Shown: in pieces, positions 1-9,265 of the stretch | Numbering within the stretch: the first letter of the stretch is position 1 | Layout of the letters: each line of letters begins with the position of its first letter | Origin: Daedaleopsis sinensis | Lineage: Eukaryota > Basidiomycota > Agaricomycetes > Polyporales > Polyporaceae | Assembly: GCA_033807695.1 (NCBI GenBank) | Contig: CM066310.1 | Location: forward strand, 3,100,001 to 3,164,000 | Direction of reading: 5' to 3' | DNA length: 64,000 nt | Notes under the pieces: model-generated | Seen by the model: the letters and a program-made list of their open reading frames with translations, nothing else | Databases searched by the model: none | What the model was told of the DNA's origin: nothing | Made by a program: the position numbers and the translations under genes

Positions 1-221
1 GCTGCAGTGCTCTCACGCGGAGCTCCATCGACTATCACATCTTGAACACTCCGAGACGCCTGGCTTTTCACTTTGCTGACTCCTCCCGTTCCCGTCTCTG
101 CTTGCGGTCGACGCACCACCCACCACATATCGGGGCTAGCGACATGTGGTGGTCGACGACTCTTGTACTAATCCAGTACTGCGCGGTGGTATGGACACGG
201 TGCCCACTGAAAGGTGGCGTG

Positions 222-660
222 CTTAAGTGGAGTCACCTGAGCCCCCGATGATCCCGAAGTTGTGAGTATGTCGTGCACGACAAGTCTGTACCTGTACTGG
301 ACGGAGATATTGGGGTACGCGTGATTCTGCCTGTCACTATGGATGAGAGCGCAACGTTCCCCGTCCTCGTCTGGTTCCATGGCGGAGGTACGCAGGCGGG
401 TTCCTTGAAAGCTGACGTTTCTTTCGTGGAAGGTTTCATGATTGGAGATCTCGAGATGGACGACTTCCACCTTCGGGCGATCAGTGCTGAGCTGCAGTTC
501 GCTATCGTAAGCGTCGACTACATGTACGTCTTACATTCGCGAATTTATCATCCTCCTTCATCCGACACTTCTGTCATAGACTTGCCCCGGAGCACTACTT
601 CCCCATGGCCCATGACGAGGAGCTTGGGGCTCTGCGACTAGACCTGAGGCATGCAATGCC
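222..660 (+). pseudogene. alpha/beta-hydrolase (HSL-type) gene fragment
   Basis: This is a truncated second copy of the esterase gene at 17697-19059. The exon with the oxyanion motif HGGG (around 390-405), the following exon (GFMIGDLEMDDFHLR) and the start of the next exon (LAPEHYFPMAHDEE) line up with the complete gene, including intron positions. After about 640 the similarity stops. The exons that would carry the catalytic GDSAGG serine, the Asp and the His are absent, as is the first exon. Without the nucleophile it cannot encode a working esterase. It sits tail to tail with a broken F-box-like copy, and intact relatives of both occur together at 15.7-19 kb. Confidence 0.8.
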
Positions 661-881
661 GTCGCCAGTTCCATCTTCGTGGTACGTAGTAAGCCAAGGA
701 GCGATTGTAAATCTTGAACGAGAATCGGAGGTCTGATTGGTTAGCACTGAAAGAATCGCTGTGCATATAGGGATCGCCAGTGCTGACAAGGTTAGTCGTC
801 ATGCATCACCATTTGGCATTGGTACTCAAGTACTCACACGCGAAGCTCTCTCTTTAACAGGCCGTAAACAGCAGAATTTGC

Positions 882-2198
882 CTACGCGTCCATGGTTCTC
901 CCATTGAACTCCTCTCGAACCCATCCCATATCTCGGACTCCATGCATTTCGTTTGCGAAGACGGATATTGTGGGCGCATTTTCGGTGGCGGTCCGGAACA
1001 GACTACGAGGGTACAGCTCTTGAAGCGATCGCTCCGCTCGAGTCAAAGGCGCATGGATTGTCATGCGTGTGCAATCGACGTTGAGAGCGAACGTGCGCAG
1101 CTTGACGAACGCCCCCACATGGTCATGGTCTGCTTCTGCAGAAATACATGCGTCGATCAAAACCTGTATAGTCGTAACATCGGCTAGCACTCACCACCTT
1201 AGACCCGATATCGCGTTCACTGTCGTCGCCATAGAAAGATAGTTTGATTCGGAGCTCTTCAACGTCTTGAAGAAACGCAGCCGCTTCTGCCAGGCGAGAA
1301 AGGCACCAGCTCACATCCCATCCGCCTATCATGATCTCGAGACAGGCAGGTCGAGTATACTCCAGGGCGGGAGCAATATACGCGAAGGACCAGATCAGAC
1401 CGTAAGCTTTGAGGTGACGGACGTGACAGGTGAGTCCGAGAACGTATGGCCCGGCCCAATGTACAAATACGACGTCAAGCTTGTCCCAACATCGGCCGAG
1501 GAGAGCGTTCCTGTTCCCCTCGTAGATTTCGCGGAACTCTGCGCGTCGGGAATCTTGGATATCGCTGCTGCCTTCCGGCACGGCTGCGAGACGGACGTTG
1601 AGGTTGCAGAGGTTGGGATAGGTCTCGACCCACTGGAGTGTCGCCGGATACCTTATCCCGCTCATCAAGAGTTTGCGCACGTTCGGATACTACACAGGGA
1701 GACCGGGAACGAACTCGTCCGGTTCCCACTCCTCGCAGTACAGCTCGACAAGCGATGTACGGGAACGCTTTAGTAGGGCCGCGGGGTGCATCAGGGTAAA
1801 CATGTCGTTTACTAGAATGTTCCAACTCTCGTAGTCCGGGTCCTCCACGTCCGAGTCCTCTAAGTCCTCTACGGCGTAGGATAGATCTGCACGCACGTCT
1901 TATAAGGGTCTTCCAAGAGGTCCATCGCCTTGTATGAGTCGTGTTGTACATCGACACGTGCGATGCGTGGGGCCTCCGCCGCCTCAGATAGAGTCGCCTC
2001 TTCCTCCCCATTCGAGAGGAGGGAATGTTTGTCGTTTCTGGCTACGACGGCGGCCGCGATCGTGTAGCTATCAGCTGCGATCTCGAGATTTCCGATCACA
2101 GCGACGACTAGGTTTCTCGCTTTCTGACTAGTGGTGGTTAGCAAGAACGCGAGATTGCCCCAGAGCGCGAGCTGCTTATCCTCCGCCTGATGTTCCAC
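882..2198 (-). pseudogene. F-box-like protein gene copy with in-frame stop
   Basis: This is a paralogue of the F-box-like gene at 15750-17193. Shared segments in order are MHPAALLKRSRTSL, YPNVRKL, the WVETYPNL region and YVLGLTCHVRH, then after an intron (about 1193-1133) a C-terminal exon ending at 882. An in-frame TAG at about 1690 separates GLPV from YPNVRKL, so the main frame is broken. The 5' part (1897-2198) is open but I could not match it to the intact paralogue. No F-box itself is recognisable here. I read it as a decayed duplicate. A less likely alternative is a diverged gene in which the TAG is spliced out. Confidence 0.65.
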
Positions 2199-3110
2199 CT
2201 ACTAGATAATTGGTGCGGATTGTGCTGGAGACGTAGATTTCAGAGCGCAGCACGGCTTCAGACGACCCCTCACGAGGGGTAAATACTTTGAGGGTCGCCA
2301 TAGCAAAGGTAAAGCAAGATAGTATACGTAGCTACGAAGTTCGAACGTTCGAGGTTGGGACTGTTTTTGACATCAGATTTGGAGCTCGTCAGAAGCACTG
2401 CCACTGGCGTGACGTCACGGTGTTGGACCTGTTCCCGCCGCCGCACAAAGTTCGTCTGCTCTCAACCTTGTCTCAACCTGTGCCCATGCCGCCTTCTGAA
2501 TCTCTCGGATTGTGTCGCACAATTGCACACGTCTCCGCGGACCCACCCTCTTCTCGAACCTCATCAACTTGAAGAAGATACACACTGTCCAGAGCGGCAA
2601 ACTTGAACTCGTGTCGCGCGCCCTTCGTCCGTCCGTCACCTGCAGTATCGTTGCGACGTCGTCCCCCCTGTAATCGGTGGCACTTCATTACGACTCAACC
2701 CCCATGAACAACTATCTGGGGAGGACGGAGCTTCTAGGTATGGCCAGCCCCACCTCGCCAAAAGCCAGCCTGTACACCAGCGAGATGAGTAGATATTAGT
2801 AGTGCGTAGACGATCTTCTCCCAAAGACTAGGGTGGACGTTGACCGAGCCCGCTCAGGTGGCTCCCACGCGCGAAAGCCTGCCCACGAGCCTGCGCATGT
2901 TCCACCGCGACCACGCGATGATCTCTGTCACGCGTCTCGCTCGCGCGTTGCTACCGGGCGCGTTATCCGGCGGCTGTATCATCTGACATGACGATCTTAG
3001 TCCCAGCGCAATCCCAATCACACCAACCCATTCTGCTGCCCCATATAATTCCTGCTCTCTGTCTGTGCATCTCGTGCATCCATCCCGACATAGAGCTTGG
3101 ACGGCGAGGA
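2199..3110. other. stretch without a supported gene
   Basis: Short open frames exist on both strands (for example 2288-2640). None has a recognisable domain, a paralogue in this window or a convincing splice pattern. The right side ends where the inverted duplication begins. Confidence 0.5.
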
Positions 3111-3591
3111 CCGCACGGCGAATCAGACTCGCCGCCCTAGTCCCGACTTCAACTCACACCTGCGTTCACCCGCCAAACAAGATTACCCTCATGGCTCACG
3201 TCTCCAGTGTCCATTTTGGAATCCGGACCGACATGGGCGACTAGTACTAGTAGCTGGTGGTGCGTTCTCGGTGCGTACCCCACACGAGACCCTCCACTTC
3301 ACTGGCAGTTGAACTCAAACTCTATAGCAACACCCACGGCTCCGATGGTCTAATGGATCAGGCTGAACTGCCACCCACCAACTGTCGAACACCTGCCTGC
3401 TCCAGAAAATGTATGTGCTGTCCTGAGAGATGTGCGGGCGACTCCCGACTGGCCGCCGGTCGTCGTTTTCTCGTTCGCGCTCAGGTTCGAATGAATACTA
3501 CATGCGCCGTCGGCAGCAGCGTATGTTCTAGCGTCAGAAATCAGCCTCGATACAAACTCATACTAACCCAGGTATAGGCTGACACTTATTT

Positions 3592-5358
3592 GTGGGCGTT
3601 CCTACTGAGGCGGCCGCTCCGAATACGGAAACGGGCGGCTACCTGTCGAAACAGAGAATGGAGGCCAAGTCGGCGTTTGCGACCTTGGAACACAAGAGAA
3701 TACCTGTCAAGACTCATGAAACCGACGTCACGGCCGACGAGCTAGTGCATTCGACCAGGTACGTTTGCGCACCACCACCATGTCGTGGACCGCTCTAACC
3801 TCTCAGGCTGAAGACTCCGTGATGGCGCGCTCTTAACACGCTCATCGGCCAAGGGGAGTACGCGTCCCGTGTCTCTATGTTTGTGATTTATGTACGGCGC
3901 GAGGCCCGCAGGGCGGATGATTCAGGCTCCCGTGCGCCCACAAGCTCCACCGCGAGCTGGGCTGTGGCCACATATCGGGATCTGGGAGCGTACCGGCTGT
4001 ATGCGTGAAATCATCTCAAGGAAGGGATTAAGCAGATTCGAATCACGACGCTCAGAGACGACTCAACGCCTCGTTATCACCGGGTATCGTGCTCATCAGA
4101 ACGTCGTCGGCGAATGCTCCTCATTTCCTACAAGTATCGTACCAGAAAGCGAGGCAGTATATGGTACGTTCTACGTAGCATTATACACGCGCGGCACCTA
4201 CGACCGGCTGACCTGTCTGATGTATAGCCCATTCTTCGTCATTCGTTGTCTACGGACCATACGTTCTAGATCGAGTCACATGCATTTATCGACGTACAAC
4301 CGCGTACTACAACAGGCACCGAGCCGACGATGCACATCTTTCCGCAATGCGTTTCTGCTAGCAACATCTGCCACCGAACACAAAGTCGACACAACTGGTA
4401 CCGGGGTGCTAACCTTTCCAGGTAGCCCTCGTTTGCACCTGCCAGCACGGATGCGGCTCGGACCCGCGACATATGTCGGGGTCAAACAGGAACCCTAGTC
4501 CCTCGTACACGACCCTTCCGCATCCGACAAGGTACAGCACCAGCTATGACATCGGATCCCAGACGCATGGCCTCCTTTTCATATTGGCGGCTATTGAGCG
4601 ACCAAACAACTGCACGCATCCGGAAGGTACGGTCTTCTCCAGCTGGGTCGGGCGGTGGCTTCAAAGTTCCTACCCCGGATCCGAGCTGCCTGCGTCCTCA
4701 CACGTTACGACGCCGTGGAGGGCTCATCTGCCTGCGGGCGGGGATATGGCGGCGGTCCTGACGGTGACGTCGTACTATGATGTCGTGAAGCCGCAAATGA
4801 AAGAGCTCACGGGAACTGGCTAGGCCGCGGCCGCGTGTCACCCCGCGGCTGGCGTTTTGCGAACATGAACGTGCGGCGTCACTCTGAGCTGGGGTCGCGG
4901 TGCTTCGTTCAGAGCATCTCAGGTCTCCCTAAACCCATCGATCGCAGGATACAATGTCGTGCTGATCGTAAGTGCTCATTTTAGCTATTAGGCATATGGT
5001 TGGGATGCGATCGCTTTTCCGCGGTTAGGGATGCTTACGCTTGTTCGACAGACCGTAACGACGCACGCGCAGGCCTCCCACCAGCGCTATCAGAATGCCC
5101 AGGAGGACAGCATGCCTCTACGTTCTACGTTCTCAGCCTGTCAGGAGACTTGAAGAATCCGGACAAGATGATCATGACGAACAGCCAATGGAAGAACTGT
5201 GAGTTCTTAGACTCGACATACGATTTGAAATACAGTTTTTGCGCGACTCACACTCACCCAATCGCAGTCCTACGGAGGCTGTAGTTTTCTTCTTTACTCC
5301 TCATCCGAGCGGAGCAGGGTTGACGTCTATGGCGTTCCCATTCAGTGCGCGAAGATGA
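3592..5358 (+). pseudogene. decayed spliced gene of unknown function
   Basis: Plausible exon and intron signals occur here (for example a donor at 3761 with an acceptor near 3807, and a donor at 4163), and conserved coding-like blocks are shared with 58775-60556 in the opposite arm. Every frame I followed meets stop codons, for example a TGA soon after the 3807 acceptor. Readable blocks include HKRIPVKTHETDVTADEL near 3695, YDVVKPQMKELTGTG near 4776 and LKNPDKMIMTNSQWKN near 5153. I do not recognise the family. Both arms carry similar stops, so the gene may have been dead before duplication. Heavy alternative splicing cannot be excluded from sequence alone. Confidence 0.45.
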
Positions 5359-5563
5359 TCCAATTGCTTTGTGACATGCGACGTCCTCGTAGCGTCTACA
5401 GCAGCATCAGTGACGCATCTAGCCTGGACTCTTCTGCTTCAAGCCTTCGTGAACTCAAGGCAACCGCCGCAGTACATGCGCCGGACAAAAGTTAACGTTC
5501 ACACGACGGTGCATCTAGCTGCTTTCGCGCATCCGGGCGCGCTTCTATTGCTGTCCCTGTGCG

Positions 5564-5570
5564 TATAAAA
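5564..5570 (+). promoter_or_regulatory. TATA box of hydrophobin gene (left arm)
   Basis: TATAAAA lies 92 bases before the ATG at 5662. The equivalent box is kept in the right-arm copy, so the core promoter was duplicated with the gene. Confidence 0.7.
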
Positions 5571-5661
5571 GCCCTCAGACATCTCGGTACTGACCCCAAC
5601 GAACATTCACCAGTCGTTCTAAGCCCTCGCATCGCCTCCAAAGCCTCACACAGAATCCACC

Positions 5662-6116
5662 ATGTTCGCCAAGCTCTTCACCGTTGCCTCCCTCGCAATC
5701 CTTGCCGCCGCCACCCCGGCCCCGAACTCGGGCTCCGGGTCCGGCTCGACCCCGCCTGCCACTGGCACCCAGTGCTGCGAGAGCGTCGAGAAGGCGAGCG
5801 ACCCCGCTGTCACTACCCTCCTAGGGCTTCTCGGGATCGTTTTGCAGGACGTCAACGTCTTGGTTGGCTTGAACTGCTCCCCAATCACCGTCATCGGCGT
5901 AGGCTCCAACACTTGGTGAGTGTCGGATTGATCGCGTATGCGATGGACAGAGGCTGAACATGCCGAACAGCTCCGCCAACACGGTTTCCTGCCAGGACAA
6001 CTCCCATGGTGCGTCGTGATAAAGATTGGATAGCTCTCCGACAGACGTCTCGGATACTGACCAGGCTGTCTCCAGGAGGTCTCATCTCCATCGGCTGCGT
6101 CCCGGTCACCCTCTAA
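5662..6116 (+). CDS. class I-type hydrophobin, six cysteines (left arm)
   Basis: Model: exons 5662-5915, 5971-6008 and 6076-6116, giving 110 residues. The start has a signal peptide ([21 protein letters not shown]). Small secreted hydrophobins assemble into amphipathic films on fungal walls. The Cys pattern is CC, C, C, C, C rather than C, CC, C, C, CC, C. Cysteine 1 (before the first CC) is missing, and cysteine 6 is serine (NTVSCQD where relatives have VCC). In known hydrophobins cysteines 1 and 6 form a disulfide, so that bond is lost as a unit while 2-5, 3-4 and 7-8 remain possible. The frame and splice sites are intact although flanking genes in the arm are decayed. The middle exon is 38 nt, as in all five hydrophobins here. 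Confidence 0.9.
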
Positions 6117-6633
6117 ACGACAGATGTCGTCGAGAACAGAGCGTTCAGAGAAGGTCGAAGCTAGTCGGTTGAAGCGCCGCCAGTGTAGCGAGAGGCGGGT
6201 GCAGACGGAGACGGAGACAGAGTCGTCGATGTATCGGGGAGTTTGTGCTGTGTATATTGATGTTTGCTTGAACGAGTCGCGTTATGGCGCCATGATTGAA
6301 GATGTCAGACTGAGACCACAAGTGGCGACTCTAGTGGGTGCTACCACGCTTCCGAGCGCGATACACTGCGGCACTTGGCTGTACACAGGCAAAACGTCAT
6401 ACATACCACCATCGGTCAGATGAACGAAGATCCTCCGCCACATGAGCAGGACGCACTAGTTTGAACCACTATGAGCATTCCAAACCCTGTTACCCAGCCA
6501 GCTTCGAGACCCACTACCGTTTGAAATATAGAATAGTCGTCAAGACTCCTAGTACAAGAAGGGCGTCAGCCCTGATCAGTGCCACTCGCACAAGCTGAAC
6601 TTTACCTCAAAGACTTCAAGTCTCGTTATGCTG
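6117..6633 (+). other. hydrophobin 3' flank, conserved in both arms
   Basis: No gene is supported. The segment up to 6520 matches the reverse complement of 57632-58021 closely, including non-coding positions. The stretch 6521-6633 is a more diverged continuation of the duplication leading into the DUF4246 relic. Confidence 0.6.
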
Positions 6634-6740
6634 CAGCACGAACTCCGATCGCTCCCGGTTCGCTCCTCAGCTTCTCCCTCTCCCGGTCTTCCTCCTCCTC
6701 GCATGTGATTCTCGAGCCATACTCCGTGATCATGTTGTAT

Positions 6741-7911
6741 AGACAAGGCCCATCCGGGCAGACCTGGACACGACACATATGGTTGCGTGGGAAAAGGATA
6801 TTCTGATACGTGGCGGAGAAGCCCCGGGTGCAATCTTCACCGTGGTCGAGCTGTAGCTGCGATATTGTAGGAGACTTGGACCCGGATGTGTTCTGTTTCG
6901 CGCAAAAGGATCGGAGTAAGCATAACTAGGAGTAGAAGTCGAGACCGGACAGCTATAGGTCACGACGGTATAAATTGTAGTGGTGCAAAGGTAAATCGTA
7001 GTGGTGCAAAGGTGGACCGTAATGGTGCAAAGGAGCGGACAGGGTATCTCGTGCACACGCACTGTCATGCCGAATAATGGCGAGACACGGGACGGGGATT
7101 GGTAAGTGATGAATGTGGGGGGGCAGGGGAGGCAGATGCTTTGAAGTGGAAGGGCAGCAACCATAATTACCGTCATTGAGAGCTGTACGTCCCGCCGCAC
7201 CCAGCCGAAACTGGCCAGTTTACTGACCCTTGACCCCTCGTGGCTTGCTCTGAGAGATGATGAGGGAGCAGTGGAACGGGGGGCGCGGATAGAATCCGAA
7301 CAGTTCTGTCCAGAATATGGTAGGCGTGGACGCGGACGTCGGTCGTGAGGGGACAGTGGGCAGCGCGAACCGAGGCAAACGTTTGTCCACGATGCACCGA
7401 CAACGTCAGGATCGGGATCTGCAAGTGACGTTGAGAAGATCTGGCTGTCTTCTCCTCGGGGGGGATCATTAGGGTCGGACCACCGTAAAACGCGCGGGGA
7501 ATCGGGCACACGCAGTTCGACTACCCTAACTTTGTTGCGTGTGCAATCGTTCCGGACGGTTACAGTCGCGATCCCTCCCGCGGGACCTTCGCGTACAGCG
7601 ACGATGATGCCAGAAACGTGTGCCAGGTCGTACACATGCAGCTCGGTTGCGTTCGTAGTAGTGAAACGTCCTGGTCTAACGGATCCGGACATAAGGGGGC
7701 TGTCTCGAGTCAAAAGCACAAGTTCGTACCGGCCTCTCCGTTCACTTCTTCTTCGTTACCCAGCGTTAGCGACACCGAACAACGCGAGCCGGCAAATCAC
7801 ATGCAAACCACACGCAACGGACAAGGGTGGCAGGAGTCCCAGCGGTGCCAAATGTCACGTGAAGTGGACTTGAGTTACCCATGGAGAGACCTGAACACTA
7901 TTCGTGTCCAG
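6741..7911. mobile_element. 1.2-kb insertion in DUF4246 relic, possible non-autonomous transposon
   Basis: The left DUF4246 relic is interrupted between TTGTATAG (up to about 6741) and ACAGCTCCCGCGG (from about 7914). In the right copy these two flanks are joined. An 11-bp inverted repeat lies at or near the junctions: CCTGGACACGA at 6763-6773 and its reverse complement at 7902-7912. The left repeat is about 20 bp inside the junction. A 40-bp stretch around the left end (6737-6773) recurs at 60982-61021. The insert has no transposase-like frame. A 329-codon open frame on the minus strand shows no domain and looks like chance. The target duplication is unclear. Confidence 0.5.
6976..7033 (+). 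repeat. three tandem 21-bp units inside the insertion
   Basis: The core YGTARTGGTGCAAAGG appears at 6976-6991, 6997-7012 and 7018-7033, a constant 21-bp period. I see no further copies in the insert. Confidence 0.85.
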
Positions 7912-8546
7912 GAACAGCTCCCGCGGCAGCGCACAGTGCAGCGCTGGGGCCCGCCGTCTTCATCTCGACCGCGTACCATGCCCGAGGCTGCTGCGCCGGA
8001 ATGCGCGCCGTGGAGTCGAGATCGCGGCACGCACAGGTCGACGAGGAGGAAGCACAGGATCTTCCGGTGCTCGGGACGCGTCGGGTCTGCGACCGCGAAC
8101 GGCTCGATGTGGTGCTCGTAAAATTTCGGGAACGCGATGCACTTGTCCGTGGCGGCGACGACGTGCCGGTAATTTGGAGCTCCTGGTTGAGCGGTGACTC
8201 GTCGTCTGCGAACCCGAAGACGCGGTAGCCATTGTATTCGCTGTTCTCGTACGCTATGTCGCCGCTGTCCTCATCCGTCCCGACAGGTCCCGACCTGCAC
8301 GCGGACTCAACGCGAACCGCGACTCTGTGATGTTCTCGCACGCGCGCGTAGTAATATAGGCCTGTCGCAACAATGCGCCGCCTCGTTGAGCATGTCCTCG
8401 ACTCCATGCCACGTCCCGACCGGGTGCATGCGAGGGCCGGGTAATGTTTGGGAAGGGGTTGGATCCGGGACCTGATGCTCGCGGTCCTCCTTGTATCTGT
8501 TGTCGAAATATGGCTCAGGACCGTACCAACCGGTTGGATCGACCTC

Positions 8547-8949
8547 TTCGAACGCACGGCTAGCGCTATGTCGGTATTTAGTGTAACCCCATCCGGTCGT
8601 AATCCGGTTATATATGGGTGAATGTGGAAATCCGGAAGGCAAAGATAGACATTTGAGGGCAAAAACGGCGTTTGGGAAAGATGGCGGCAAAAGGATGCTT
8701 AGTCATCTAGATTGAGGTATGACAATTTCCAACATAATCCTAATAAGTATATTTATTTACTGAGATCTCGGCGCTTGCCTGCCCACGATCACTCCTCCTA
8801 GTTCGTTCCCTCCGTACTACCACCCCTTTCAATTCGTTGGGAATAGTATACCTGAGGAAAGGTGAGTACATGTGCCCAAATGTCGCACATAAGGGAGGGA
8901 CACTCCTGACTGATTCGAAGCGCGTCAGCATCCAGTAAGTGAGCCTAGT
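8547..8949. other. stretch without a supported gene
   Basis: AT-richer sequence between the end of the inverted-duplication homology and the retrotransposon. Short minus-strand frames (8740-8931 and the region up to 8690) have no recognisable content. Part of 8547-8690 could be the remains of an upstream DUF4246 exon, but I cannot show it. Confidence 0.4.
8946..8949. repeat. target-site duplication TAGT (left)
   Basis: TAGT directly precedes the left LTR and is repeated directly after the right LTR at 15633-15636. This marks a single integration event. Four base pairs is at the short end for Ty3/gypsy integrases. Confidence 0.7.
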
Positions 8950-9229
8950 TGATACGCCCTTGGCTAGGACGAAGGCAGACTAGAGTTGGGTGACAATGTA
9001 CCAATCCGAAGCTGGGGACTCTACCCCAGCATCCAGTGGCTTTTATATTGTAGAGGCCTGTCTACGAGAACAATAACACATGTAGAACAATAAGAACATG
9101 AGGCGTGCTACGGAAACCAAGCGGAAAGCACGGAGGCCCGTCGAGGGTCACAGGACAATAGCTAAGACAATAACGAATGAAACAGGGTGGGAACGAGGAT
9201 GAGGCGAGGTAGAACATGTGCTCGTAACA
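8950..9229 (-). repeat. 3' LTR
   Basis: 280 bp, bounded by TG...CA. It differs from the other LTR at two positions: G for A near 8956, and G for A near 9190. It contains the same TATA box and self-complementary segment (9003-9013) as the 5' LTR. Confidence 0.95.
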
Positions 9230-9243
9230 TTACCCCCCCCTTT
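9230..9243 (-). promoter_or_regulatory. polypurine tract of retrotransposon
   Basis: On the element strand this reads AAAGGGGGGGGTAA and abuts the 3' LTR. This is the usual place for the RNase H-resistant primer of plus-strand DNA synthesis. Confidence 0.8.
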
Positions 9244-9265
9244 AGCATCGAGTCCTCGCGATGCC

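Larger units (their letters stand above)
3111..8546 (+). repeat. left arm of large inverted duplication
   Basis: Read in reverse complement, this segment matches 56770-60960. It contains, in order, a decayed gene of unknown function, an intact hydrophobin, its 3' flank and the 3' half of a DUF4246 gene. Long stretches (for example 3890-4620 against 60240-59500) are nearly identical, while others carry indels. The arm is longer than its partner mainly because of an insertion at about 6741-7911. The outer end near 3111 matches 60960. The inner end near 8546 matches 56770. The arms are about 48 kb apart. Confidence 0.85.
6634..8546 (-). pseudogene. DUF4246-family gene remnant (left arm)
   Basis: The minus strand shows DUF4246-like blocks shared with the copy at 56040-57535: EVDPTGWYGPEP, GTWHGVEDMLNE, YENSEYNGYRVFGFADDES and a C-terminal block before 6634. 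DUF4246 is a fungal family of unknown function, often in multicopy. This copy is broken several ways: a deletion between about 8440 and 8420 relative to the other copy, frameshifts around 8330 and 8170, loss of the stop codon, and an insertion at 6741-7911 that splits off the last roughly 35 codons. The N-terminal half is absent or unrecognisable beyond 8546. Confidence 0.75.

Noticed and set aside
6730..7719. 329-codon open frame on the minus strand inside the insertion
   Set aside because: It spans the insertion junction into the DUF4246 relic and the 21-bp repeats, has no domain, and its composition is not coding-like.
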